The notes beneath the pieces were generated by a model. It saw only the letters and a list, made by a program, of their open reading frames with translations, had not been told where the DNA came from and ran no database searches. Below are positions 12,450 to 20,739 of a stretch of DNA of 20,739 nt, one piece after another. How positions within the stretch are numbered: the first letter of the stretch is position 1; each line of letters starts with the position of its first letter. A program made the position numbers and the translations under genes. The DNA is from Candidatus Fermentibacteraceae bacterium (GTDB taxonomy: Bacteria; Fermentibacterota; Fermentibacteria; Fermentibacterales; JCC-6): assembly GCA_030596465.1 (NCBI GenBank), contig JAUVJW010000007.1:1-20739 (forward strand), given 5' to 3'.

Positions 12450-14489
12450 ATGCTGTTTCTTGCCCTTGTGTCTTTAGCTGGATCAATTCAATTCAACTGG
12501 AACGCTACTGCTTCGGATGTTCAGATAGACGAATATGCTGAATGGGATGTTCTCAGTGTAGAGGGTGGTATGCCTGCGTTTGCCAATGGCTACCCCAATC
12601 TGCCTGCGGTGTCCCGCTGTTACGTGATACCCCGGGGAACAACAGTTACCGATGTTGAGGTGCGGCATATTTCCACTGTGAGTCTCGGTCATGGATTTCT
12701 CCCCGATCCTGTGATGGTAATGCTTCTCGACGGTGATGCCCCCGAGTTATCAGATTACACCGATGCTTCTTTTGAAGACCTTGGGTATTCATTTCCCGCT
12801 TCCTCCATAGTGGGATTCAAAACCGGTACTAAAACCGGATTCCGCCTGGGCAGTTACTCCTTTGTTCCCTTTGTTTACCATGAGAACAGTGGAGAACTTT
12901 TTCTGATTACCTCTGCGGACATTTCCCTTATTTACGAATCAGATCCTGATGCTCCTGTGTACAGTTTATCCGAGGGACAGGTTGAGCTTGCGAAGAGAGG
13001 GCTTGCCACGTTTATTGACAACCCTGAAATGCTTGATTCCCGGGCTCCTTCCCAAAGGCCTGAAACAGACGATGATGTTGAGGTGTTAATTGTTGGCTAC
13101 AACCAGCATTCAGAGCAGCTTGAGGATCTCGTTTCATTCCATAACACACTGGGGTACAATGCCGAGAGTGTTACGATCCAGTGGATAGTGGCTAATGTTG
13201 AAGGCTACGATGCCCCCGAAAAGATTCGTAATCACATCAAGAGTTTTTATGAGAATCAGGGGCTGCTTTTCGCTGTCATCGCAGGTGATAACGGCTCTTC
13301 AAACAGGTTGTCTATGCTTTGCGCGCCACACAGAGTTCCTCCTATGAATACAACTGCAGATCTTTACTTCAGTGACCTGGACGGTAACTGGGACGCTGAC
13401 GGTGATAACAAGTACGGTGAATGTAACGATGAGGTTGACTACTACTCTGATATCTATGTTGGGCGCTACCCGGTCAAACTGACAGAGGATGAAGTGCTTG
13501 ATGTGATGATAGACAATGTAACAGAATACCATTTCTCGCCTGTATCCGGTGAATGGCAGAAGAGAGCTCTCCTGATCGGCGGGTGGTTTAATAATGAGGA
13601 ACCGGAGGCGGAATGGGCATTTGGCAGCAAGTATTGTGATACGGTTTCAACCTTCTTTCCGGTTGACTGGAGCTTTGACTCTCTTTGTGAAGATTCCACC
13701 GGATACCACCCCGATAATCAAATGGAGTATTTCAATCAGGGAACAGCATTCGTTGCTGTTTTCTCGGTAGGAAATGTTTTTGACTGCTTCTGGGATTATA
13801 CATACTCACCGATATTCAGTGTTTCCACCATTCCGGAAATGAACAACCAGAACAATCTCCCCTGGATGATTCTTCCAATTTGTACTTATTCAGGCTATCT
13901 GGGAGTAGAGTCATTTTCTGAAGCAATTGTGGGGTATGAAGGAGGCGGTGCGCTTCTTGTTACTGTTCCTTCCTCCAGTGCATTCACAGGCTCCAGTGAG
14001 CCGGGTCCCAATGGATGGATAGGCATCTATTTCTCTCACCTTTTGTTTGAAGAGGAACTTGTTACATCCGGTGTTACACACGGGATTTCCAAGGATATGC
14101 TCTGGGCCAACTGGAACAGCTTCTATATTCCGCGGAAGGCTGAATGGGCTCTTCAGTCTATCAACCTGTATGGAGACCCGTGTGCAGTGTTCATTGATGC
14201 ACCCGAGGGGATAGAGCAGGGAGAAAGCTCATTGCTTTCTATCAGAGTTATTCCCAATCCGGTTTTTCAAAACATGAGCGTTCAGCTTCTGCTTCCTGAA
14301 GCTTCAACTGTAACTGTCAGAGTCTACGATATGACAGGCAGGTGCGTTCTCCCCGTTGAGGAAAATGTTTTTGCAGCCGGTGAGCATTCTCTTGGTTTTG
14401 ATGTGTCTGGCCTTTCGGCAGGTATGTATGTGATTCGGGCTAATGCAAGTGGAATAAGTTGCAGCAATAAGTGTATCATTCTGGAATGA
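12450..14489 (+). CDS. C25 (gingipain-like) peptidase homologue, catalytic His apparently lost
   Basis: This protein is 679 residues from ATG 12450. Residues about 1-200 are a beta-rich propeptide, about 207-560 a Peptidase C25-like domain, and about 594-679 an Ig-like FlgD/type IX sorting domain (IRVIPNP... VTVRVYDMTGR... GLSAGMYVIRA). In active C25 enzymes a GHG-type motif supplies His; here the aligned place reads FSVGN with Val440. The later Cys region is kept (PICTYSGY, C478). It may be a pseudo-enzyme or use another His. A better ribosome site (GGAG 12419-12422) serves ATG 12433, whose frame reads MSKTIL and then shifts; one missing base would join it to LFLALVSLAG as a normal signal peptide. 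ATG 12450 lacks its own site. The protein is probably exported and anchored. Confidence 0.8.
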   Translation: MLFLALVSLAGSIQFNWNATASDVQIDEYAEWDVLSVEGGMPAFANGYPNLPAVSRCYVIPRGTTVTDVEVRHISTVSLGHGFLPDPVMVMLLDGDAPELSDYTDASFEDLGYSFPASSIVGFKTGTKTGFRLGSYSFVPFVYHENSGELFLITSADISLIYESDPDAPVYSLSEGQVELAKRGLATFIDNPEMLDSRAPSQRPETDDDVEVLIVGYNQHSEQLEDLVSFHNTLGYNAESVTIQWIVANVEGYDAPEKIRNHIKSFYENQGLLFAVIAGDNGSSNRLSMLCAPHRVPPMNTTADLYFSDLDGNWDADGDNKYGECNDEVDYYSDIYVGRYPVKLTEDEVLDVMIDNVTEYHFSPVSGEWQKRALLIGGWFNNEEPEAEWAFGSKYCDTVSTFFPVDWSFDSLCEDSTGYHPDNQMEYFNQGTAFVAVFSVGNVFDCFWDYTYSPIFSVSTIPEMNNQNNLPWMILPICTYSGYLGVESFSEAIVGYEGGGALLVTVPSSSAFTGSSEPGPNGWIGIYFSHLLFEEELVTSGVTHGISKDMLWANWNSFYIPRKAEWALQSINLYGDPCAVFIDAPEGIEQGESSLLSIRVIPNPVFQNMSVQLLLPEASTVTVRVYDMTGRCVLPVEENVFAAGEHSLGFDVSGLSAGMYVIRANASGISCSNKCIILE

Positions 14490-14560
14490 TGAGATTTCTT
14501 CTTTACCTGTATTTTGCCTTGAAAGAACAGGCTGCTTGATAATGAACCCGATTGGCTAAA

Positions 14561-17500
14561 TCAGGCCTGCTTGATGGGTTTCATTGCAGCCTTCAGTTTA
14601 TCAAGCCACCCGATTGCGCCAATCTTCTCGAAGATATTCGTAGCCTTGGTGAAGCTCTCAAGTGCCCTGGCTCCGTCACCTGCTTTGTTGAACATAAAGC
14701 CCTGGTAGTAATAAACTTTACCAGTGCTTATTTGCCTGTCAGTTTTCCTGTGAACAAGCAATGATCTGTCAAAGGCGGTGGCGGCATCGTTCCATCTGTT
14801 CTCTTGCGCGGCCAGTCTTCCTGAAAGCAAGTAAGCAGATGCTTCTACCGTGTCGGAATCCAGTTCGTCAACCAGTTGAAAAACATTTTTGAGTGTTTCT
14901 GCGGCCTTTGCCGGATTATTCATGTCCAGATGAAGAGAGGTAGAACTGATAAGAATTTCGGCAAGCAACGATTTAGAATTAATCATTTGCGCGATTGAGA
15001 GAGCCTTTTCGTAGCACTCTTCAGCATCAGGTAAATTTCCTTTGCTCAGAAACAGATCTCCCAGTGCTACAAGGCTTTCTGTTTCAGTCTGATGGTCGCT
15101 GATATCTCTGGAAATTCGAAGTGAACGAGTGCAGTATTCAAGTGCGGCGTTATAGTTGCCGAGATCGCAGTAAAGGGTTCCAATATTATTGCTGGCCATT
15201 GCCTCAACTCTGCGAGTACCGGTATCTTCAGAAATGTTCAAAGAGTCTTTGTAGTTGCCTATTGCCTTTGAGTACTCGCCAAGTCTTACATTTATTATTC
15301 CCATGTTGTTAAGAACACTTGCTTCAAGCTGTCTTGCGCACATGTTTCTGGATATCTCCAGTGATTTTTCGTAACACACCATTGATTTCTCATTGCTACC
15401 GGAACTTGAGTGGATAAGCCCGATATTGTTGAATGCTTTTGCTTCAGAAGTAGTGTCGCCGACTGCCTGCATCAGCTTCAATGCTCGAAGATAGATATCA
15501 AGTGCCCTGGTGTAATCATCCTGGCTCCAGTGGATAATACTGATATTACTAAGTGTTTTCGCTTCAAGTTGTTGATCTCCTGTACTTTTTGCAATCTCGA
15601 GAGATTTCTGATACAGTTTCAGGGCTGTTTTATATTTCCCAAGGTACCAGTTAGCGATGCCGATACAGTTGAGACAGGTCGCTTCCCCCTTTCTGTCGTC
15701 AAGTAAACTACAGATTTTCAGAGCTATTCCAGCCATTTCAATAGTGATGGCATAGTTCGATACTCCAAAGTGAACCTTACACAGCAGAATAAGGCTGTCA
15801 GCCTCCAGTTTCTTTTCACCAAGCGACCGGGAATTGCTGATGGCATGTTTTAAGTCTTCCATCGCTTTTTCTCTGTCTCCAACCAGATCCAGTATAGATG
15901 CTCTCTTCATCAGGACTCTGGTCTCTGTGATACGGCTATTGATATTGTTTTCAGGAAGGCATTCAAGAATTTTCCCATAGAAGTTTATTGCGTCTTTGTT
16001 TGCATAGGCGTTTTTTGCCTTGTCTGCGGCAATTATGCCGTATTCAACAACTTTTTCATGATCAGAGCACATATAGAAATGATGTGTTAACTCCTCAATC
16101 ACTTTTTCTGTACAATTCTTATGAAGTATTTCCAGTGAATTCCCAACTGTTTGGTGATATAGCTTTAATCTTGCAGTACTCATCCGCTGATATATTGTTT
16201 CTCTAACTACATCCTCTGTAAAACGATACCGATCTCCTTCGCATTCTTTCAGCAGTCTCATCCCCAGTATCTCATCCATCAGATCCAACAGAAGACCTTC
16301 ATTCCCCCCGGTCATTAGAGGAAGTAATTTGAAATCGAATTCCCTGCCAATCACTGAAGCATATTCCAGAAGTTCACATGCCCGGTGACCCATCATTCCC
16401 ATTTTTCTATCAACCACGCCCTTGACCGAGTTGGGAATAGTTATCTTTTCATTTATGTCATAGGTTGCGTTTTCATCTTTCCATATAAGTGAGTTATTCA
16501 GCTCCAGTGATTTCGCGAGTTCCTCGATAAACAGTGGATTCCCTCCGGTTTCCCTGTAGATAAATGCAATCAGCTCGGGTGATGGAGAGGCATCCAGAAT
16601 AAGTGAAAGCATATGGGCGGTATCAGCCCGGTCAAGAGGTTCAAGCTCAATACCATCAAAGAGTTTCTCTCTGTTCAAAGATTGCAGAACGCTCTGGAAA
16701 GAATCCGATTGAGCTTCTTCTATGCGGTAAATAAAAAAGAAAAATACAGGACTTCCTCTGAGAGTTCTGATTAGATAGCTGAAAAGCTCAAGAGAGTTTT
16801 CATCGGCCCAGTGAATATTGTCCAGGCACAGAAACAAAGGGGAATCCGAGGCTTGTACGATAAGAAATTTGCAAACACCTTCAAAAAGCCTGAACTTATC
16901 TATCATGAATACGCTGCTTTTATCGGGTTTTTCCATTTCCTCAGCCAGTTCGGGCAGTATTTTCAGTAATTCGATCTGAAATGCAGTTGGAATGTTGATC
17001 AGGCTTTTCTTCCCCTTCTTTCTGATTACGCTCCGGATTATTTCCCTGAACGGATAGTAAGGTATTGATTTGGTGGTTGGAGACAAAACGCTTTCAAGGT
17101 AAACCACATCCTCATAATCGGAATCGCCAGCAATTTCATGAATCAGTCTTGATTTACCCACTCCAATTTCTCCGCTGATGTTTACTGCCCTAATGTTGTT
17201 TTCAGCCTGGAGAGTGATAACACTCTTAATCCGGGCTACAACATTGTCTCTGCCGATCAATTCGCTGGTGGGAGCGATTATTCGTCTGTCCTCCTTGCTG
17301 AATGCTCCGATTCTGTCTCTGCCGTTTCTTTTTGCGCTGTAGAGACGATTGTCGGCAGCGTTGAACATTGGAAGCCAATCCTTTCCGTCAGACGGATAGG
17401 AAGCAATGCCAATACTGTACGTGAGTCTGATTTTTGCGAATTCTCTGGAGCGGCATTGCTCCAGGAAGCGGGAGGATATTCTTTCTGCGTGCTTGTATTC

Positions 17501-17803
17501 AGTGTCTGGAAGTATGCAGATGAACTCGTCTCCGCCGTAGCGGAATACTGTATCATCTTTTCTCAGCATTTTTTTCAGAAAAACAGCAACGGCTTTGAGA
17601 ACTGTGTCCCCTGTGGAGTGGCCATAGGTGTCATTGATATTCTTGAAGTGATCCAGATCGATAATAACAAGAGAGAGCGAAGTCTTATCACGGTTTGCTT
17701 TCTGGATGTACTCAAAAGATTTCTTTGTCAGGCAGCGACGATTATACAAACCGGTGAGATCATCATAATACTCAATGCCGAGTTCACTTGTTTCTGACTG
17801 CAT
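14561..17803 (-). CDS. GGDEF diguanylate cyclase fused to STAND ATPase and TPR array
   Basis: This is a 1080-residue fusion. Residues about 12-168 form a GGDEF domain with DLTGLYNRR, DLDHFKNINDTYGH, GGDEF at 90-94 and an RxxD inhibitory site (R81-D84), so it should make c-di-GMP with product inhibition. Residues about 180-560 are an AAA/STAND ATPase like MalT or adenylate-cyclase-linked ATPases: Walker A GEIGVGKS (211-218), Walker B LFLCLDNIHWAD near 325-335. About 590-1070 holds roughly twelve TPRs at 40-residue spacing, probably the signal or partner sensor. No HTH or membrane segment is present. GGGAG precedes ATG. It lies 227 bases downstream of the PAS-HD-GYP gene on the same strand. It is convergent with the C25-like gene, 71 bases apart, with no clear terminator between. 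Confidence 0.93.
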   Translation of the reverse strand: MQSETSELGIEYYDDLTGLYNRRCLTKKSFEYIQKANRDKTSLSLVIIDLDHFKNINDTYGHSTGDTVLKAVAVFLKKMLRKDDTVFRYGGDEFICILPDTEYKHAERISSRFLEQCRSREFAKIRLTYSIGIASYPSDGKDWLPMFNAADNRLYSAKRNGRDRIGAFSKEDRRIIAPTSELIGRDNVVARIKSVITLQAENNIRAVNISGEIGVGKSRLIHEIAGDSDYEDVVYLESVLSPTTKSIPYYPFREIIRSVIRKKGKKSLINIPTAFQIELLKILPELAEEMEKPDKSSVFMIDKFRLFEGVCKFLIVQASDSPLFLCLDNIHWADENSLELFSYLIRTLRGSPVFFFFIYRIEEAQSDSFQSVLQSLNREKLFDGIELEPLDRADTAHMLSLILDASPSPELIAFIYRETGGNPLFIEELAKSLELNNSLIWKDENATYDINEKITIPNSVKGVVDRKMGMMGHRACELLEYASVIGREFDFKLLPLMTGGNEGLLLDLMDEILGMRLLKECEGDRYRFTEDVVRETIYQRMSTARLKLYHQTVGNSLEILHKNCTEKVIEELTHHFYMCSDHEKVVEYGIIAADKAKNAYANKDAINFYGKILECLPENNINSRITETRVLMKRASILDLVGDREKAMEDLKHAISNSRSLGEKKLEADSLILLCKVHFGVSNYAITIEMAGIALKICSLLDDRKGEATCLNCIGIANWYLGKYKTALKLYQKSLEIAKSTGDQQLEAKTLSNISIIHWSQDDYTRALDIYLRALKLMQAVGDTTSEAKAFNNIGLIHSSSGSNEKSMVCYEKSLEISRNMCARQLEASVLNNMGIINVRLGEYSKAIGNYKDSLNISEDTGTRRVEAMASNNIGTLYCDLGNYNAALEYCTRSLRISRDISDHQTETESLVALGDLFLSKGNLPDAEECYEKALSIAQMINSKSLLAEILISSTSLHLDMNNPAKAAETLKNVFQLVDELDSDTVEASAYLLSGRLAAQENRWNDAATAFDRSLLVHRKTDRQISTGKVYYYQGFMFNKAGDGARALESFTKATNIFEKIGAIGWLDKLKAAMKPIKQA

Positions 17804-17832
17804 ATTGCTCCCTGGAAAAAGGCCTGAAGATA

Positions 17833-17866
17833 ATTATACTGCAATTCCGCTTACAGGAAAACCTGT
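17833..17866 (-). promoter_or_regulatory. Candidate promoter and operator of the GGDEF-STAND-TPR gene
   Basis: On the minus strand a perfect -10 box TATAAT (17833-17838) lies about 30 bases before the start codon. The position 17 bases upstream reads TTTTCC, a poor -35. It overlaps the inverted repeat ACAGG-AAAA-CCTGT (17853-17866, plus-strand reading), which may be a regulator site that compensates for the weak box. Confidence 0.4.
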
Positions 17867-18010
17867 TAGATCAAAAGATATGTCATGAATAAAAGAGAGT
17901 ATTGTAAAGCAATTAGAATTTCAGTGTTGTATGAGAAATGAAGCAGCCCCAAAGATTTTGGATATCGCAACTTCTCTGCGGAATGCTTAATGAGCGATTT
18001 TACATAGATG

Positions 18011-18033
18011 TGATGCAGGTGAAGTCTGCATCA
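18011..18033 (-). terminator. Hairpin over the stop codon of the HD-GYP gene
   Basis: TGATGCAG (18011-18018) and CTGCATCA (18026-18033) form a perfect 8-bp stem with a 7-base loop. The arm at 18026-18033 contains the TGA stop of the minus-strand gene. The tail is not T-rich, so it may protect the mRNA end or attenuate and may not be a strong intrinsic terminator. Confidence 0.45.
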
Positions 18034-20139
18034 GGTGTTGCTAAAACAAAGCTTTTCTTCACGGAAGAGTTTTATGCATGTATCAACAACATCCTCATCG
18101 TACAGTATACCCCGGTTATGTGTTATTTCCTCAATCGCTTTTTCCTTACCGCACGAGCTTCTGTACGGGCGGTGTGAACACATTGCTTCCAGCACATCGA
18201 CAACGGAAAGAATTCTTGCTTCAATACAGATTTCATCTCCCTTGAGACCCTCGGGGTAGCCTGAACCATCCATCCTCTCCTGGTGCTGCAAGACGATTTT
18301 TCCCACGGGCCACGGGAAAGTGATGGATTTAAGGATTTCCAGACCTGCCTGAGGGTGTGTCTTGATCAATTGGTACTCTATGTCTGTGAGAAGTGCAGGT
18401 TTACTGAGAATCTCCGCTGGAATCTTGATCTTGCCAATATCATGCAGAAGACTTGCCACGCGAAGGCCTTCAATCATTTCTTTGGACAGGTTCATTTCTT
18501 CTCCGACTATGCACGCGAACCTTGCCACTTCTCTCTGGTGTTCTGCGGTGTACGGGTCTCTTATGGCAACCGCAGAAGAAAGCGCGTCAACCGTTCCCTC
18601 AAGAGTTTTATTCAATTCTTCAAGACTGTTTCTGATGCTTTCTTCCGCTCGTTTTCTGTTGGTGATATCCCAGAAAACTACCTGAGAAGCTGGCTGTCCC
18701 TGATATGTTATCGGTATCGCTGTTACTTCAACATCAATTGATTTCCCGTCCAGTCGCAGGAACTTCTCCTCTATTGGTTCAGCAAATTTTCCATCCTTCT
18801 GACACTGTACAACACGGTCAAGCACAATTTTCCTGTAGGCGGGGTGAACAAAGTTAAATATCTTTTTTCCCAGAGCGTCTTCAGGACATGTGGCTGCCAC
18901 AAGATCAAGACTTGCCTTGTTGGCGTAGACAATTATTCCGTTAACATGAACAGCAATCGCAGCAGGATTGTGGTCAAGCAGGCGGCGGTATTGTTCCTGT
19001 GATTCCCGAAGCGCGCTCTGAATTGATTTGCGTTTTGTAATGTCTTCCAGAATGCCATCCAGGTATTGGATGCTGCCTTTTTCATCAAGAGTGGGTTTGG
19101 ATGTCAGGGATCCCCAGAATACTGAACCGTCTTTCCGCTTGAGCTGAACTTCATATCCTGGCAGCGAGCCTTGAGTTCTGATACTGCTGATGTATCGTCT
19201 GCGATCCTCAGGATTCCTGTAACAGGAAGATACCTTTGCTTTCATCATTGCTTCAGGGTTTTCATAGTTGAACATTCTGGCAAGTGTTGTATTGACGGAC
19301 AGGAATATTCCGTCCGACCCCGAGGTTGAACGAAATACTCCGACAGGGAGATTTGCAAGAAGAGAACGGTAACGCTCTTCAGAAGCTTTCAATGCTCTCT
19401 GAGATCTCTTTTCTTCGGTGACATTCCTGCCGAAGCTCAGCGTTCCGGTAATCTCTTCATCTGTATAAACCGGAAATGTTTGAACCCGTAGTTCAATTGC
19501 ATTGTCATCTGATGAGAGTATTCTTACTTCATATTCGTTGGTATTGCCGCTTAGTGTGTCAATGAAAATTTCTTTTACCTTATCAAGATCATCCGGGTGA
19601 ACAGCAGGTGAAAAGTCTTTGCCTTCCCAGTCAGCACTTGTCTTGGTGGATAACTCTTCAGCGTATTTGTTGAAGAATACAAAATTGCCTTCTCTGTCCA
19701 GCTGCCAGATCATTTCTCTGGCATTTTCAACAACAGTCCTGTATTTCAGCTCCGATTCTCTGATGCTTTCTTCAGTCTTCCTTCTCTCTGTGATATCCTG
19801 AATAAGTGAAAGAATGTTGATTACTGATCCGTCTGGCTTTCTTGTGCATTTGGTAGCGATACTTACATGAACAATACTGCCGTCCATGTGGAACAGACGT
19901 TTTTCAAGTTTGTAGTCGTTAATCTCACCGGAGATCACCCTGTTAAGAGCATTAATGTTAGTCTCAAGATCGTCCGGGTGGGTCAGCTCTGCCCATTTCT
20001 TTTTCAGCAGTTCGTCTTTGGAGTAGCCAAGCATTTTGCAGAGATAGTTGTTGACTGCAAGAAAATCCATTTTTGTTGATGTAATTGCCATGCCGATAAG
20101 CCCAAGTTCAAAATAGATGTTGAACTGCTCGTCATTCAC
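18031..20139 (-). CDS. Four-PAS HD-GYP c-di-GMP phosphodiesterase
   Basis: This 702-residue soluble sensor has four PAS/PAC units, at about 1-120, 125-250, 255-375 and 380-500, each closing with a PAC-like DITERRK-type motif (DITERRK, NVTEEKR, DITKRKS, DITNRKR). An HD-GYP domain follows at about 515-690. HD-GYP landmarks are DPYTAEHQREVA, LLHDIGK (H566, D567, K570) and GSGYP (GYP 627-629). This domain hydrolyses c-di-GMP at a metal centre. One change stands out: the usual HHE pair reads HQE (H619, Q620), replacing a metal ligand. No membrane segment is visible, so it senses cytoplasmic cues (redox, ligand or light). Upstream, a G-rich stretch 11 bases before the ATG and a four-codon ORF whose stop overlaps the start may tune translation. 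It precedes the GGDEF gene on the same strand. Confidence 0.92.
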   Translation of the reverse strand: MNDEQFNIYFELGLIGMAITSTKMDFLAVNNYLCKMLGYSKDELLKKKWAELTHPDDLETNINALNRVISGEINDYKLEKRLFHMDGSIVHVSIATKCTRKPDGSVINILSLIQDITERRKTEESIRESELKYRTVVENAREMIWQLDREGNFVFFNKYAEELSTKTSADWEGKDFSPAVHPDDLDKVKEIFIDTLSGNTNEYEVRILSSDDNAIELRVQTFPVYTDEEITGTLSFGRNVTEEKRSQRALKASEERYRSLLANLPVGVFRSTSGSDGIFLSVNTTLARMFNYENPEAMMKAKVSSCYRNPEDRRRYISSIRTQGSLPGYEVQLKRKDGSVFWGSLTSKPTLDEKGSIQYLDGILEDITKRKSIQSALRESQEQYRRLLDHNPAAIAVHVNGIIVYANKASLDLVAATCPEDALGKKIFNFVHPAYRKIVLDRVVQCQKDGKFAEPIEEKFLRLDGKSIDVEVTAIPITYQGQPASQVVFWDITNRKRAEESIRNSLEELNKTLEGTVDALSSAVAIRDPYTAEHQREVARFACIVGEEMNLSKEMIEGLRVASLLHDIGKIKIPAEILSKPALLTDIEYQLIKTHPQAGLEILKSITFPWPVGKIVLQHQERMDGSGYPEGLKGDEICIEARILSVVDVLEAMCSHRPYRSSCGKEKAIEEITHNRGILYDEDVVDTCIKLFREEKLCFSNT

Positions 20140-20389
20140 AGGTCATCCACCCCCCTTATGTCAAGCTGGCAATCTTCGGTCAAACAATCCGTTGAACTCA
20201 GCAGTGAAAGCTGTAGCGACTTAGATACCTAAGCTAACCGTATCAGACAGAGTCCGCAAGTCTGTGCCATGCTGGACATCCCGGAACCTCTGACTTCCGC
20301 AATTGCCGGTCACTATGATTAAAGGTCGGATGCTACCATTCTGATCAGTCTTGTGTTATTTTGAATGGTTACTGCCTGGAATATTGAGA
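20140..20389. other. Divergent intergenic region
   Basis: No gene is seen between the HD-GYP gene and the Mut7-C-type gene. A perfect 5-bp hairpin CTTAG-ATAC-CTAAG lies at 20220-20233. No convincing sigma-70 promoter was found for either gene, though both must start transcription here. Confidence 0.35.
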
Positions 20390-20739
20390 ATGAGTACATT
20401 ACAAAGAGCGGGAAACCAGATGCGCAGAGAAACTGGATTTGTGATCATAAGGGTATACGCCGAGTTGAATGACTTTCTGCGGAAGGAATGGCGGCAACGG
20501 GAGTTTTCCTATCCTCTCACTGGAGGCAACAATCTTAAGCATATCATTGAGTCTGCCGGTATTCCCCATACAGAGATTGAACTGATTCTGCTTAATGGAT
20601 TGTCTGTGGGGTTTGATTCCACAGTAGAGACAGGGGACAGAATCACTGTATACCCTGTGTTTGAAAGCACAGATGTTTCTCCTGTAGTCATTCTACGCCC
20701 GGAACCCCTCAGGAAAACCAGCTTCGTTCTGGATGTGCA
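20390..20739 (+). CDS. Mut7-C family protein with N-terminal ubiquitin-like domain (partial)
   Basis: This open frame runs off the window end with 116 complete codons. It reads VIIRVYAELNDFLRKEWRQR, then HIIESAGIPHTEIELILLNG, then GDRITVYPVFES and LRPEPLRKTSFVLDV. That is the ubiquitin-like (ThiS/MoaD-type beta-grasp) module found before the Mut7-C RNase domain, and FVLDV is the start of the Mut7-C (PIN-like) domain, which should continue outside. Relatives carry a C-terminal zinc ribbon and are thought to act as RNases. The start is uncertain: ATG 20390 has only a weak site, and ATG 20420 (Met11, after GCGGGA) gives the family's usual short lead-in. The gene is divergent from the HD-GYP gene. 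Confidence 0.78.
   Translation, partial: MSTLQRAGNQMRRETGFVIIRVYAELNDFLRKEWRQREFSYPLTGGNNLKHIIESAGIPHTEIELILLNGLSVGFDSTVETGDRITVYPVFESTDVSPVVILRPEPLRKTSFVLDV

Noticed and set aside
14490..14560. Bidirectional terminator between the convergent C25-like and GGDEF genes
   Set aside because: Only short 5-bp pairings (such as CCTGT/ACAGG) were found, without a T run; not strong enough to annotate.

Overview
The window (about 45% GC by eye) carries FCB-type secreted proteins: a C25-family peptidase with a FlgD/type IX-like C-terminal domain, a lipoprotein serpin, and a lipoprotein with two LCCL domains. With the c-di-GMP signalling proteins and mobile debris, this suggests an uncultivated or environmental anaerobic bacterium of the Fibrobacterota-Chlorobiota-Bacteroidota neighbourhood, for example a Fermentibacterota-like lineage. 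That placement is inference; no rRNA or other strong marker is present.

Left part (1-3220) is accessory DNA. It holds the 3' end of a group II intron (domains V and VI), a GNAT acetyltransferase, an intact DinJ/YafQ-type toxin-antitoxin pair with a well-formed promoter/operator, a second toxin-antitoxin locus whose antitoxin is intact but whose MazF-like toxin is broken, and an IS200/IS605 remnant joined to a 149-bp repeat that recurs at 8488. Middle-left (3224-5215) has a DUF2156 (MprF C-terminal-like) protein and a class I methyltransferase.

The most unusual block is 5300-8866, a tight same-strand cluster: a solute-binding-protein-like protein without a signal peptide and with an N-terminal DUF1858-like domain, a HypB/UreG-like GTPase with CxxC motifs, an ABC ATPase without a permease that also starts with a DUF1858-like segment, a small zinc-ribbon protein and, after the inserted 149-bp repeat, a one-cluster ferredoxin. 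The set looks like a cytoplasmic nucleotide-driven metal or redox-cofactor handling system, not a transporter. A response-regulator scrap follows it.

The right part (9073-14489) encodes exported proteins: serpin, double-LCCL lipoprotein, an unknown secreted protein, and a C25-like peptidase that appears to lack the catalytic His and may have a frameshift in its signal peptide. From 14561 to 20139 (minus strand) are two large signalling proteins: a GGDEF-STAND ATPase-TPR fusion and a four-PAS HD-GYP phosphodiesterase, likely making and breaking c-di-GMP. The window ends in the start of a Mut7-C-type gene with an N-terminal ubiquitin-like domain.
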